Program-made: the position numbers and the translations under genes
Source: Nostoc sp. HK-01
GTDB taxonomy: Bacteria; Cyanobacteriota; Cyanobacteriia; Cyanobacteriales; Nostocaceae
NCBI GenBank assembly: GCA_003990705.1
Contig: AP018318.1
Span: 310,001 to 374,000, forward strand
DNA: 64,000 bases
Reading direction: 5' to 3'
Part shown: positions 9,299-18,721 of the stretch, piece after piece
Numbering within the stretch: position 1 is the stretch's first letter
Layout: the number at the start of each line of letters is the position of its first letter
Notes under the pieces: model-generated
Told to the model about the DNA's origin: nothing
The model's database searches: none
Seen by the model: only the letters and a program-made list of their open reading frames with translations

Positions 9299-9507
9299 GA
9301 TCTGAGATTAATGCGATCGGACAGAAAAATTTCATCACAGAAGGCAAGATGATTATCGATGAGTTAGCGATCATAGAATAATCTATATACAGATAAATTG
9401 CTTCGGCAAATACGAAATCCTTAACCCTCAAGAAATAACCTTACTATTTACAGAAGGTTTTGTTAAGGTATGCCCCTTCTAATTTAGTTTTTTAAGGAAG
9501 TGTTGAT

Positions 9508-10104
9508 ATGAGTATCCCACTTGTAGAACAGTCCGCAGAAGAAAAACTGATAACTCTCAAAGATGTTTCCTGGGAGCAATTCAAAGGAATTGAAGCCCAG
9601 CTATTGGATAACCACAATGTCCGATTGTCTTATTTATCAGGAATGTTAGAAATTATGTCTCCAATTGGTGAAGAACATGAATATGTGAAAAGAACTCTCG
9701 GTTATTTATTAGAAGCTTATATGAGAGAGTTGGGTATCCGTTTTTATGGTTGTGGTGGCTACACTTTAGAAGAGCCAGGCTATGCTTCAGGTACACCAGA
9801 TGAATCCTATAGCATTGGCACAAAAAAAGAAGTTCCAGACATAGTAATTGAAGTTATCATCACCAGTGGAACTATTAACAGAAAAGAGTTATATAAACCT
9901 AAAAAAGTACCAGAAGTTTGGTTTTGGAAATCTAATACTATCAAAATATTCCGCCTGAGCGAACAGGGTGAGTATGAAGAAGTCGAGCGTAGTGAGTTTT
10001 TTCCTAATTTAGATTCCAGTATATTGCTACAGTATATTGTCATACCTGACCAGTATGATGCTGTACAGCAATTTATTCAGGCTATTCGCAATCAACTAGT
10101 TTGA
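9508..10104 (+). CDS. Uma2 family protein (DUF820, PD-(D/E)XK-like)
   Basis: 198 residues. The pattern VRLSYLSGMLEIMSPIGEEHE, followed by LGIRFYGCGGYTLEE and PDIVIEVI, fits the Uma2/DUF820 family, which has a restriction-endonuclease-like fold and is hugely expanded in cyanobacteria. The catalytic-type residues in PDIVIEV and the trailing Lys region (KKVPEVWFWKSNTIKIF) are present. The cellular role of these proteins is not established. AAGGAAGTG just upstream gives a good ribosome site. The gene converges with another Uma2 gene of a different subgroup at 10152-10721. Confidence 0.88.
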   Translation: MSIPLVEQSAEEKLITLKDVSWEQFKGIEAQLLDNHNVRLSYLSGMLEIMSPIGEEHEYVKRTLGYLLEAYMRELGIRFYGCGGYTLEEPGYASGTPDESYSIGTKKEVPDIVIEVIITSGTINRKELYKPKKVPEVWFWKSNTIKIFRLSEQGEYEEVERSEFFPNLDSSILLQYIVIPDQYDAVQQFIQAIRNQLV

Positions 10105-10151
10105 AAACTGCAATTGTGATAGATAGCCTTTTATTATGCCCAACTTTCTCA

Positions 10152-10721
10152 CTACAAATTTACCTTTAACCAGCCAAAAATTTCACCTACTGTCAACTGT
10201 AACTCTTGGCAGAAATTTGGTACGGGTAAAAGGCTATCAAGTGCTTCAAAAGCTAAAGGTTGTTTTCCCGCAGGATAAGCAGCAATAAATCGCTCATCAG
10301 GGTCAATTAACCAACCCATTTGAGTGCCGTGATTGAGAGCGTGTAAGATTTTCTTTGTAACTTTCGTATGGCTTTGTTCTGGGGAAAGAATTTCGATCAT
10401 CCAATCGGGTGCGATGGTAAATGTATTAGCAATATCACCATTTTCATCAATAGGAAGTCTTGTCCAAGAAAATACAGCGACATCGGGAACTATAGAAATT
10501 CCGCCAAATGTACAGCGTAATTCTGGAAAAGCCCAACCCATTTTTTTGACTTTTACAACAGCATTAATTTTGGGACAGATTTCTCCTTGAATAGTGCTAT
10601 GTTTTCCTTGCGGCATGGGTTTTTGAATTACTTGACCGTCGATGTATTCTGAGCTTGGGTGAGTTTCTGATAGTGCAAGAAACTCTTCTAATGTCAATGT
10701 TTTCTTTGGTGTTTGTACCAT
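10152..10721 (-). CDS. Uma2 family protein (DUF820), second copy
   Basis: 189 residues. LTLEEFLALSETHPSSEYIDGQVIQKPMPQGKHS is cut here to its landmarks: the opening LTLEEFLAL, the motif EYIDGQVI, then ISIVPDVAVFSW and PDWMIEILSPEQS. This is the best known Uma2 subtype, with PD and ExxS features of the nuclease fold. Sequence similarity to the convergent neighbour is low, so this pair is not a recent duplication. The biological role is unknown. Confidence 0.88.
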   Translation of the reverse strand: MVQTPKKTLTLEEFLALSETHPSSEYIDGQVIQKPMPQGKHSTIQGEICPKINAVVKVKKMGWAFPELRCTFGGISIVPDVAVFSWTRLPIDENGDIANTFTIAPDWMIEILSPEQSHTKVTKKILHALNHGTQMGWLIDPDERFIAAYPAGKQPLAFEALDSLLPVPNFCQELQLTVGEIFGWLKVNL

Positions 10722-10751
10722 AGAGACTCAATTTAAAATGATTAATCAATC

Positions 10752-11216
10752 TCAGGTTGATTTGGCGTTGATTTTTGCCAATAACTGAGCAACTTTTTGG
10801 GCTTTTTCTGGTTGACGTTTTTGAAATAATGCTTGGGCTGTTTGCAGATTAGTTTTAGCTGCTTCTGGTTGATTTTGCTGAATTAAAACATTGGCTAGGC
10901 GCAAATAAGCTTCAGGGTTTTTGGGACTGCGACGAATGACTTCTTGGAATAATTCTGTGGCTTCGGCAATTTTATCTTGTTGATATAAAACATCACCTAA
11001 AAATAAGCGAACTACATCATTAGTAGAATTGATAGCAATAACTTTACGAAATTCTGCTTCTGCACCTACATAGTCTTTTTGCTGATAAAGATTAATACCT
11101 TTTTGAAAATAGTTGGATGTGATTAAGGTTTTCCAGGCAAAATAAATCAGCAAGAAAATACTAGCAATTACTACCAAGGTGGCAAGAATATCATTTACTG
11201 GAAGAGTGTCTAGCAT
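10752..11216 (-). CDS. membrane-anchored TPR protein
   Basis: 154 residues. One transmembrane segment lies near the N-terminus (ILATLVVIASIFLLIYFAW). Then come about three tetratricopeptide repeats (KGINLYQQKDYVGAEAEFRK; VRLFLGDVLYQQDKIAEATE; AYLRLANVLIQQNQPEAAK). TPR repeats are protein-protein interaction scaffolds. The gene starts only 4 bp after the hpt stop on the same strand, so the two are almost certainly cotranscribed. The link with tocopherol synthesis is by position only. Confidence 0.85.
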   Translation of the reverse strand: MLDTLPVNDILATLVVIASIFLLIYFAWKTLITSNYFQKGINLYQQKDYVGAEAEFRKVIAINSTNDVVRLFLGDVLYQQDKIAEATELFQEVIRRSPKNPEAYLRLANVLIQQNQPEAAKTNLQTAQALFQKRQPEKAQKVAQLLAKINAKST

Positions 11217-11220
11217 GATT

Positions 11221-12183
11221 TTAAGCTAACAAACAGGCGATGGGAAATATTAAATATTCTAAGAAAAAGAGTTTCCAAATGAATTGATAGAAACGCGCGA
11301 TCGCTTGTTTATCTTGTAAGTCTACGTTTAAACTGCGAAACCACATCACACACAGCAATATTAAATGGGTAATCACCAAAAATGCTGAGTTTACTGACTG
11401 GAGATGCAGTACCCCCGCCAACATCATACCTAAATAGCAGAGGGTGAGTACCCAAAGCGCCAAGTTAAATACAGAATGGGTTCCCAGTTGAATTGTAAAA
11501 GTAGATATGTTGTACAAGCGATCGCCCTCTATATCAGGGATATCTTTAAAAATTGCGATCGCAAAGGTAAACACTAAGATAAATATCGTCAGTATCCACA
11601 CCGCTGGCGGAATTAATTCTTTACTTTGCAACACCCAATTAAAATGCAAAAATAAGCCTAAATTCACAATTGTCCCCCGGACAGAAAAAATGCAGAGTGC
11701 TGCCCAAAATGGAAACTGTTTTAAGCGAATTGGTGGTAAAGAATAAGCTGTACCAATTGCCAAGCTTAAAGCTACCATTCCCAACAAAAATGGCCCATTT
11801 AACCAGGCAATTACTAGTGCTAAAATCCCCGTTGTTATGACAATAAATTGCCCTAATCGTCGAGAAAACTCTCCAGATGCTAGTGGTAAATGTGGCTTGT
11901 TAATCTTATCTATCTCCACATCTTCTAGCTGATTTAACCCAACAATGTAAACATTGCCACATAAACAAGCAATCCATGCACCTAAAACTGGCAATAGGGA
12001 ATTAGAAATGGGGAATAGAGAATCAACACGGTGACTAATGGCAAGGGCAATAAAATATAAACCCAATACACTGAGACTTGTGCCAATAATTGTGTGCGGA
12101 CGCGAAAACTTCCAAAAGGCATATAACCAATTGAATGGCAAAGGTTTGCGTGATAAATGGCTGTTTTGAGAACTCTGGCTCAT
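11221..12183 (-). CDS. hpt: homogentisate phytyltransferase (UbiA prenyltransferase)
   Basis: 320 residues with about nine hydrophobic membrane spans. It condenses homogentisate with phytyl diphosphate, the committed step of tocopherol (vitamin E) synthesis, as for the Synechocystis slr1736 and plant VTE2 products. The N-terminus FWKFSRPHTIIGTSLSVLG is characteristic. The first Asp-rich prenyl-diphosphate site is NQLEDVEIDKINKPHLPLAS, and the second is KDIPDIEGDRLYNISTF. A minus-strand operon with the TPR gene is likely. Homogentisate solanesyl or other UbiA transferases are less likely given the N-terminal motif. Confidence 0.92.
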   Translation of the reverse strand: MSQSSQNSHLSRKPLPFNWLYAFWKFSRPHTIIGTSLSVLGLYFIALAISHRVDSLFPISNSLLPVLGAWIACLCGNVYIVGLNQLEDVEIDKINKPHLPLASGEFSRRLGQFIVITTGILALVIAWLNGPFLLGMVALSLAIGTAYSLPPIRLKQFPFWAALCIFSVRGTIVNLGLFLHFNWVLQSKELIPPAVWILTIFILVFTFAIAIFKDIPDIEGDRLYNISTFTIQLGTHSVFNLALWVLTLCYLGMMLAGVLHLQSVNSAFLVITHLILLCVMWFRSLNVDLQDKQAIARFYQFIWKLFFLEYLIFPIACLLA

Positions 12184-12668
12184 GAGTAGCTTAGATTCAG
12201 TATTCCGGCTTACTGTTAATCATTGTTACAGAATTGGCTCATTAACAACAGCCAAAGGTTGAGATGCAATTGTCTTGGTGGACATCTTGAGGGAAGATAA
12301 ATGTACGCTATTAAAATTCATCACAGTCATTTTCTAATAAAATACTAATCTGTGTATTATTACTGTGGTCGATGGGAATTAGGGGTAGTAGTGATTCACT
12401 GGTTGGCTATTTATAGTTGTAAAGAATACACTGTCGTATCAGTAAATTTGGGTAATCAATCCAGCAACGCCAGTTAAGGTAAAGACTTGGTAAACTAGCT
12501 TTTAGACACAATGTATATTAGACACTAATAGATACTGGTTACGTCATCCATAATTGGCGGGATGAATTTTGTTTGAGTTTCTCCGGTGCAGAAAATTCGA
12601 TGTGCAGCATTGAATGAACAACTACCAATTAACCATTCCTCTAGTAAACGTAAATACTTCAAGGCTAT
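12184..12668. other. intergenic region between divergent hpt and GH10-like gene
   Basis: Both flanking genes point away, so their promoters must lie here. A possible -10-like TAATAAAAT occurs near 12337, but I cannot place a start site. No RNA gene, repeat or terminator was recognised. Confidence 0.4.
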
Positions 12669-13928
12669 ATGGCTAATCAATTCCATCACAAAAACAGGCG
12701 ATGGCGTGTGTGGGTAGGTGAAAAATCATTCAACCCGATGAAACTCTTGACTTTGAAAGGTTGGCGGCGCAGTTTGCAGCGACTGGTGCCAATTTTGATG
12801 TTAGTTTCTTTCATGGCAGTATTGTTAGTTGATGGGCTAAAACCGGCGATCGCTCAACTACCACGCCAAGAAATCCGCGGTGTGTGGATGACCAATAACG
12901 ATTTTAATGTTCTGCGCGATCGCACCAAAGTGCAGGAAGCAGTTAAACACCTACAACGCCTTAATTTCAACACTATCTATCCCGTGGTGTGGAACTCTGG
13001 TTATGCTCTGTATCCCAGCGCCACCGCCCAACGCGCAGGTATTCAACCTTTTATCACCCGTGGTTCAGATGGACAAGATATCCTCGCAGACCTAATTAAC
13101 CAAGCCCATCGTCAAGGGCTATTAGTCATACCTTGGTTTGAGTTTGGGTTCATGGCTCCGCCAACATCCGAGTTAGCCTTAAATCATCCAGAGTGGTTGA
13201 CCAAAAAGCGCAATGGTAGTGAAACTTCCATGAGTGCTGCGGGTGAAGTTGTCTGGCTAAATCCTTTCCATCCCCAAGTCCAACAATTCATTAGCAACTT
13301 GGTGCTAGAAGTTGTTACTCAATATGATGCTGATGGGATTCAGTTTGATGATCACATGAGTTTGCCCCATGAATTTGGTTATGACAAATACACCATCGCT
13401 TTATATACTCAAGAAACCAAAAACAATCCCCCTGCAAACCCTAATGACCCAGCTTGGGTAAAGTGGCGGGCAGATAAAATTACCGCTTTCATGGTACAAC
13501 TCAACCAAGCAGTGAAAGCCAGAAAACCCAATGCTATTTTCTCGGTTTCTCCAAATTATTATGACTTTGCTTACAAGTTTCACCTGCAAGATTGGCTGGC
13601 TTGGATCAGGCAAAATATTGTGGATGAACTAGTTGTGCAAGTTTATCGTCCTGATTTGCAAAGTTTTATCGCCAATATCGGCCGCAGCGAAATTCAAGAA
13701 GCACAACAAAAAATTCCTACAGGAATTGGGATTATGACAGGGTTGCGGAATAATCCCGTCCCCATGCAACAAATTAAATCCCAAGTCCGCGCAGCCCAAG
13801 AACGAGGTTTAGGTGTAGCCTTTTTCTATTATGAAAGCTTGTGGGATGTGGCTCCCGAAACAGTAGCTGAACGCCAAGATGGATTTAAGCGACTGTTTCC
13901 TTATCCTGTGGTTCGCGCCAAAATATAA
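12669..13928 (+). CDS. GH10-like glycosyl hydrolase (DUF187/GHL10), secreted
   Basis: 419 residues. A basic start is followed by a hydrophobic span (LVPILMLVSFMAVLLVDG) and an AIAQ-type cleavage region near residue 60, which indicates export. A closer start at residue 24 (MKLLTLKGWRRSL) would give a more compact signal peptide. The family hallmark EIRGVWMTNND opens the mature domain, followed by LNFNTIYPVVWNSGYALYPS, VIPWFEFGFM and ADGIQFDDHMSLP, which holds the probable acidic catalytic residue. Members act on envelope polysaccharides, possibly on denuded glycan strands of peptidoglycan. The exact substrate here is unknown. Confidence 0.9.
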   Translation: MANQFHHKNRRWRVWVGEKSFNPMKLLTLKGWRRSLQRLVPILMLVSFMAVLLVDGLKPAIAQLPRQEIRGVWMTNNDFNVLRDRTKVQEAVKHLQRLNFNTIYPVVWNSGYALYPSATAQRAGIQPFITRGSDGQDILADLINQAHRQGLLVIPWFEFGFMAPPTSELALNHPEWLTKKRNGSETSMSAAGEVVWLNPFHPQVQQFISNLVLEVVTQYDADGIQFDDHMSLPHEFGYDKYTIALYTQETKNNPPANPNDPAWVKWRADKITAFMVQLNQAVKARKPNAIFSVSPNYYDFAYKFHLQDWLAWIRQNIVDELVVQVYRPDLQSFIANIGRSEIQEAQQKIPTGIGIMTGLRNNPVPMQQIKSQVRAAQERGLGVAFFYYESLWDVAPETVAERQDGFKRLFPYPVVRAKI

Positions 13929-13961
13929 GAAATTTAAAATCTGCTGTAAGTTAAGAAAAAT

Positions 13962-14011
13962 AAGTGCGATCGCTCGATTGTAGCAGTTCACTACATCAAG
14001 CGATCGCACTT
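13962..14011 (+). terminator. HIP1-based hairpin after the GH10-like gene
   Basis: A 13-bp perfect stem, AAGTGCGATCGCT / AGCGATCGCACTT (13962-13974 and 13999-14011), with further GAT/ATC and GTAG/CTAC pairing inside. The two arms each contain a HIP1 octamer. It lies 34 bp after a stop codon. A short TTTACT follows, so termination is plausible but not canonical. Confidence 0.55.
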
Positions 14012-14260
14012 TACTATTGATGATTTGTTAATTCATAGTAGGGGACAGGTGACAGAGTTAAAAGTCTTTGATTATCTAATCTTTATCGCTTACCAATGTC
14101 CTAACTACCTTGGCTACAGCTATAAAACATACTCTCAATTTCCGTATTCCTCACAAGTTCCTCAAATTTTAGCCGTATAAAAAGTTTGACAGGAGATGTT
14201 ACCAACTCACGTATATTAACCACATCTTGATTACAGTTTGATTAACCCTGTCAATAGTAA

Positions 14261-14989
14261 ATGGAGACAGCTATGATCCGCCTACTTGTTGGTATTTTGG
14301 TATTTGTGATCAATACTATTTATCGCGATCGTCCTTATCCTCGCTTTTATGTTTTAGAAACCGTCGCGCGTGTACCTTACTTTTCTTACCTCTCGGTTTT
14401 GCATCTCTACGAAACTTTGGGATTATGGCGCAAAATTGATTGGCTCAAGGTTCATTTTGCCGAATCATGGAATGAATTACATCACCTCTTAATTATGGAA
14501 TCATTGGGTGGAGATGCTTTTTGGGGCGATCAACTGTTAGCAAAAACTACAGCATTAATCTACTACTGGATTATTGTTGTGTTGTATTTTATTACGCCGC
14601 GTTCTGCTTATCATTTCATGGAATTGGTAGAACAACACGCATACATCAGCTATCACAAATTCTTGACAGCAAACGAAGCTGAATTGAAATTGCAACCTGC
14701 GCCTGTAGTAGCGATCGGTTATTATCGTGATGGCGACTTATATATGTTTGATGCGTTTCAAACTTCTCATCACCTCAGTGAACGCCGCCCTAAAATTGAA
14801 AATCTTTATGATGTGTTTGTGGCAATTCGAGACGATGAAATGGAACACGTAAAGACGATGCAGGCTTGCCAAAACACTAATACTCAATTTTCATTTAGTA
14901 GTTCTCATACCTGGGAAATTCAACCTGTGGATTTAACTAACTCTGAGGTTAATTTTTCGAGTAACATACCTGAAAAAGCAGAAAATTGA
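14261..14989 (+). CDS. alternative oxidase, plastid terminal oxidase type
   Basis: 242 residues. A membrane-associated di-iron quinol oxidase that reduces oxygen to water without pumping protons. The di-iron motifs are visible: FAESWNELHHLLIMESLGG (ExxxxxExxH type), EQHAYISYHKF, and RDDEMEHVKTM (ExxH). LHLYETLGLWRK and the hydrophobic ALIYYWIIVVLYFI segment fit the plastoquinol oxidase (PTOX/IMMUTANS) branch. It probably relieves over-reduction of the plastoquinone pool. About 330 bp of upstream spacer suggests its own promoter. Only some cyanobacteria carry this gene. Confidence 0.93.
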   Translation: METAMIRLLVGILVFVINTIYRDRPYPRFYVLETVARVPYFSYLSVLHLYETLGLWRKIDWLKVHFAESWNELHHLLIMESLGGDAFWGDQLLAKTTALIYYWIIVVLYFITPRSAYHFMELVEQHAYISYHKFLTANEAELKLQPAPVVAIGYYRDGDLYMFDAFQTSHHLSERRPKIENLYDVFVAIRDDEMEHVKTMQACQNTNTQFSFSSSHTWEIQPVDLTNSEVNFSSNIPEKAEN

Positions 14990-15067
14990 TCCACCAAACT
15001 ATAATTAGGGCAATGTTACAAGAATCAATATTAAATTTGGGCAAGGGTAATAATCATGCCTAAATAA

Positions 15068-16765
15068 ATGATGTACTTTTCGCTAGTTTCCCCAATTGCC
15101 GATTTTATTGATTGTAATTTTGCCGTCAATAGTCTATCTCTATCTCCCAACTATTACTATCAAGGTTATTGTCCGCAAACGGGGGAACTTTTAAACTTAC
15201 CCCGTACTGCTTTGATAGAAGAAATTGCCCGTGGTTTAATGAAATACCTGGCTACGGATGAGCGTTTTGCCAGCGAGGGTAAAATGTATGGCGTTTTATT
15301 AGTTGAATTACCAACTGGTGAACAACAAGTCATCAAAGCATTCTCAGGGTTGTTAAATGCTCAAAGTGTTGTTGATGGCTGGGTTCCGCCAATTCCCGGA
15401 CGCGAAGCAGTGGCTTTAACAGAAGCCGAAACTTTAGCAAAATTAGACGCTATTAAACAAGAAATTATTACTTTACAACAATTACCAGAACGCCAGCATT
15501 ATGAAATATTATCTGGAGAATTTGAGCAGAAATTACAAGTAATGAGCGATCGCCATCGTGATTGCAGACATCAACGCCAAGCAAAACGCCAGCAGCTTTG
15601 CGAAACACTCACAGGCGAAGTTCTCACTTTAGCATTATCAAAACTTGACGCAGCCAGTCGTCGAGATGGAATTGAACGACGACAACTTAAACGTCAGCGA
15701 GATGCAGTTTTGCAACCCCTTCAGCAATTAATTGCAGCCGCAGACGCAAGGATAAGAGAATTAAAACAACAGCGTAAAGCATTATCTCGCCAACTCCAAG
15801 CCCAGATGCACGCGGCTTACTCTTTGATGAATTTTTTTGGGCAGTCTCTAACTTTACAACAATTACTGCCGGATGGTTTACCCACGGGTACAGGAGACTG
15901 TTGCGCCCCAAAACTTTTACATTACGCCGCTACCCATCACCTTATACCTTTAGCAATGGCTGAATTTTGGTGGGGTCAATCTTCAGGAGATAAAATTCAA
16001 GGTGAATTTTATGAAGCTTGTGTAGAACGTTGTCAGCCGTTGATGGGATTTTTGCTGTCGGGTATGAGACCTAACCCCCCAGCCCCCTTCCCTACTAGGG
16101 AAGGGGGCGTTGTCAGCCCCTCCCCTAGGAAGAGAGAGGTTTGGGAAGAGATCATTTATCAAGACGAATGGCTGATTGCGGTGAATAAACCTGCGGGATT
16201 GTTATCTGTTCCTGGCCGTTATCAAGACACCCAAGATAGTGTGCTGAGTCGTTTACGGAATTTATTAACTGATGGAATGAACCTTATACCTGTGCATCGC
16301 TTGGATCAAGAGACTTCTGGTATTTTGTTGATAGCACGCGATCGCCATATTCATCGTCACCTCAGTCAACAATTCCAACAGCGACAAGTACATAAAGTCT
16401 ATGAAGCAATCCTCGCAGGTGCAGTGACAAAACATCAAGGTGTAATTGAATTACCACTTTGGGGAAATCCGCAAAATCGTCCTTATCAACAAGTCGATTG
16501 GCAATATGGTAAACCCAGCGTGACTCAGTTTCAGGTAATCGCCAAGGAAGGCGAATACACCCGTGTCGAATTTATTCCCCTCACCGGACGCACCCATCAG
16601 TTGCGGGTTCATGCAGCGGTAGGATTAGGCGTGGTAATATTGGGCGATCGCCTTTATGGATGTACTGCTGAGGCTAGTCGTTTACATCTTCACGCCAGGG
16701 AACTGACTTTTTCCCATCCCCAACTAGAAAAAACTATTCGTTTACAAACAAACACGCCTTTTTAG
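15068..16765 (+). CDS. RluA-family pseudouridine synthase with long N-terminal region and in-frame repeat insertion
   Basis: 565 residues. The C-terminal part (about 360-560) is an RluA-type pseudouridine synthase: WLIAVNKPAGLLSVPG, the catalytic HRLDQETSGILLIARD with its Asp, and LTGRTHQLRVHAA. It would isomerise specific uridines in rRNA or tRNA. Residues about 130-250 are highly charged and likely coiled coil (KLDAASRRDGIERRQLKRQ). This N-terminal extension occurs in a known RluA subgroup of about 560 residues. Residues about 335-358 (NPPAPFPTREGGVVSPSP) are encoded by a dispersed DNA repeat that kept the frame open and lies at the domain linker. The protein is probably still functional. 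Confidence 0.9.
   Translation: MMYFSLVSPIADFIDCNFAVNSLSLSPNYYYQGYCPQTGELLNLPRTALIEEIARGLMKYLATDERFASEGKMYGVLLVELPTGEQQVIKAFSGLLNAQSVVDGWVPPIPGREAVALTEAETLAKLDAIKQEIITLQQLPERQHYEILSGEFEQKLQVMSDRHRDCRHQRQAKRQQLCETLTGEVLTLALSKLDAASRRDGIERRQLKRQRDAVLQPLQQLIAAADARIRELKQQRKALSRQLQAQMHAAYSLMNFFGQSLTLQQLLPDGLPTGTGDCCAPKLLHYAATHHLIPLAMAEFWWGQSSGDKIQGEFYEACVERCQPLMGFLLSGMRPNPPAPFPTREGGVVSPSPRKREVWEEIIYQDEWLIAVNKPAGLLSVPGRYQDTQDSVLSRLRNLLTDGMNLIPVHRLDQETSGILLIARDRHIHRHLSQQFQQRQVHKVYEAILAGAVTKHQGVIELPLWGNPQNRPYQQVDWQYGKPSVTQFQVIAKEGEYTRVEFIPLTGRTHQLRVHAAVGLGVVILGDRLYGCTAEASRLHLHARELTFSHPQLEKTIRLQTNTPF
16069..16141. repeat. dispersed repeat inserted in frame in the pseudouridine synthase gene
   Basis: It contains CCCCCAGCCCCCTTCCC, the centre TACTAGGG and AAGGGGG, the same core as the intergenic repeat at 2199-2287. 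It is a multiple of codons in effect, contains no stop in this frame and adds a Pro/Arg-rich linker. Confidence 0.8.
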
Positions 16766-16847
16766 ACAAGTGTCATCTATCATTAGTCGTTTGTTATTAA
16801 TCATTTTTCATTGGTAAGGTAATGACGAATTACCAATTGCGAGTGAT

Positions 16848-17900
16848 ATGAGATACAAACTCTTGGGCAAAAGTGGGTTGAGAGTTTCTGAACTCTGCTT
16901 GGGAACAATGACCTTTGGTGAAGATTGGGGTTGGGGTGCTTCTGCTGACGAAAGTCGCAAAATCTTTGATACTTTCACAGAAGCAGGCGGGAATTTTATT
17001 GACACCGCTAATGGTTACACTGATGGTAGTAGTGAAAAAATTGTCGGTGAATTAATTGCCAAAGACCGAGAACGCTTTGTAGTTGCAACTAAATATTCAT
17101 TTCCATTGCGAATGGGCGAAAAAACAGGTAATCCTAATGGTAGTGGCAACCATCGCAAGAATTTGGTGCAATCTTTAGAAGGTAGCCTCAAACGTCTGAA
17201 TACAGACTATATTGATTTATTTTGGTTACATGCTTGGGACTTCACAACTCCGATTGAGGAGGTAATGCGATCGCTTGATGATGTAGTCCGTCAAGGTAAA
17301 GTCCTTTACATCGGTATTTCTGATGCCCCTGCTTGGATTGTGGCACAAGCTAATACTATCGCCCAATATCAAGGCTGGACAAAGTTTATTGCTTTGCAAA
17401 TAGAGTATAACTTGATTCAACGGACACCAGAAAGAGATTTGCTCCCAATGGCCAAAGCCTTTGATTTAGCTATCACACCGTGGTCGCCGTTAGCTGGTGG
17501 GGTATTAACAGGTAAGTATAATCAGCCTGTGCAACCAGGAGAAGAACAAGGCAGACTGACAAACACAGGTATGGGAACAGTATCAGAACGTAGTTTAGCG
17601 ATCGCTGAGGTAGTGAGTCAAGTTGCGAGTGAAGTCGGTCGTTCACCTTCCCAAGTTGCATTAGCTTGGTTACGCGCCCAAAGTGGTGTAGTTATCCCCA
17701 TCGTTGGCGCACGCAAACTCAGTCAATTTCAAGATAACTTGGCTTGTTTAGATCTCAGCTTATCACCAGAACATCTGCAACGTCTGAATGAAGTCAGTCA
17801 AATTGAACTTGGTTTTCCTCATGACTTTTTGCAGAATGATATGATCCGCGATCGCCTTTTTGGTGGTACATTCTCTGCGATTGACAATCATCACCTGTGA
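16848..17900 (+). CDS. aldo/keto reductase
   Basis: 350 residues, a TIM-barrel NADPH-dependent oxidoreductase. The typical order is present: LCLGTMTFGEDWGWG, DTANGYTDGSSE with the catalytic Tyr, ATKYSF with the catalytic Lys, and WLHAWDFTTPIEE with the catalytic His. The C-terminal cofactor region VIPIVGARKLSQFQDNL is intact. The closest named relatives are the YajO/IolS-like reductases of unknown physiological substrate. It appears monocistronic. Confidence 0.92.
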   Translation: MRYKLLGKSGLRVSELCLGTMTFGEDWGWGASADESRKIFDTFTEAGGNFIDTANGYTDGSSEKIVGELIAKDRERFVVATKYSFPLRMGEKTGNPNGSGNHRKNLVQSLEGSLKRLNTDYIDLFWLHAWDFTTPIEEVMRSLDDVVRQGKVLYIGISDAPAWIVAQANTIAQYQGWTKFIALQIEYNLIQRTPERDLLPMAKAFDLAITPWSPLAGGVLTGKYNQPVQPGEEQGRLTNTGMGTVSERSLAIAEVVSQVASEVGRSPSQVALAWLRAQSGVVIPIVGARKLSQFQDNLACLDLSLSPEHLQRLNEVSQIELGFPHDFLQNDMIRDRLFGGTFSAIDNHHL

Positions 17901-18079
17901 ATCACCAAAAAACTGCTGAGTTAGGCATAAATACGCCTCTCAATACTACTGAGTCAGCATTATCAAGAATAATCAAGACAATAATTCATTTATGGCGAAA
18001 AACCATCTGTCTTCAGGAAGTTTTGTAAACTCAGCGACTTTTGTAGACTCATTGTGTCGATCAAAAAAAACGTGGAACC

Positions 18080-18640
18080 ATGAGCGACAATAAGCAGACA
18101 TCCCGCCTTTACCCTACTCGGATTGATATTCCAGCCGAAGCCCGTTCTCAAATCGTAGCCATTCTCAATCAAACATTAGCAGCTACTTTAGATTTGAAAA
18201 CCCAGGCGAAGCAAGCCCACTGGAACGTTAAAGGTACTGACTTTTATCAGTTGCATGAATTGTTTGATGAGATTGCTGGCGAATTAGAAGAATACGTTGA
18301 TATGGTTGCTGAACGTGTCACTGCTTTAGGTGGCTACGCTTTCGGAACCGCTAGACTCGCTGCTAGTAACTCCATCTTGCCAGAATATCCCCTCGATATA
18401 TTAGATGGCAAAAACCATGTAACAGCATTAGCAGACCGTTTTGCAGCTTATGGTAAACATATCCGAGAAGCGATCGCTAAAACCAACGACTTAGGTGATG
18501 CTGATACTGCTGACCTTTACACCGAAATTTCTCGCACCATTGACAAACGACTTTGGTTCTTAGAAGCTCATCTACAAGTAGCTGAAATCAAAGCTGAGAA
18601 TGGCTCAGTTGCTGCTAAAACACCCGCTACTGTGAGATAA
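18080..18640 (+). CDS. dps: Dps family ferritin-like DNA-protection protein
   Basis: 186 residues. Dps forms a 12-subunit cage that oxidises and stores iron with hydrogen peroxide and protects DNA. The ferroxidase site residues are visible: KQAHWNVKGTDFYQLHELFD and EIAGELEEYVDMVAERVTALGG. Typical length and order, with a short basic or polar N-terminal tail (MSDNKQTSRLYPTR). A strong hairpin follows 48 bp after the stop. Nostocales carry several Dps paralogues; which one this is cannot be assigned here. Confidence 0.93.
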   Translation: MSDNKQTSRLYPTRIDIPAEARSQIVAILNQTLAATLDLKTQAKQAHWNVKGTDFYQLHELFDEIAGELEEYVDMVAERVTALGGYAFGTARLAASNSILPEYPLDILDGKNHVTALADRFAAYGKHIREAIAKTNDLGDADTADLYTEISRTIDKRLWFLEAHLQVAEIKAENGSVAAKTPATVR

Positions 18641-18688
18641 ATACTTTTCCCATCTCCCATAGCAGTTATAAATGGTTTGTGAACTACA

Positions 18689-18721
18689 AGATACCCGACT
18701 TCTCAAAGAAGTCGGGTATCT
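18689..18721 (+). terminator. strong hairpin downstream of dps
   Basis: Perfect 14-bp stem AGATACCCGACTTC / GAAGTCGGGTATCT with loop TCAAA. It has no T tract, and similar ACCCGACTTC hairpins are common Nostoc dispersed repeats, so it may be either a terminator or a repeat copy. Confidence 0.6.
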
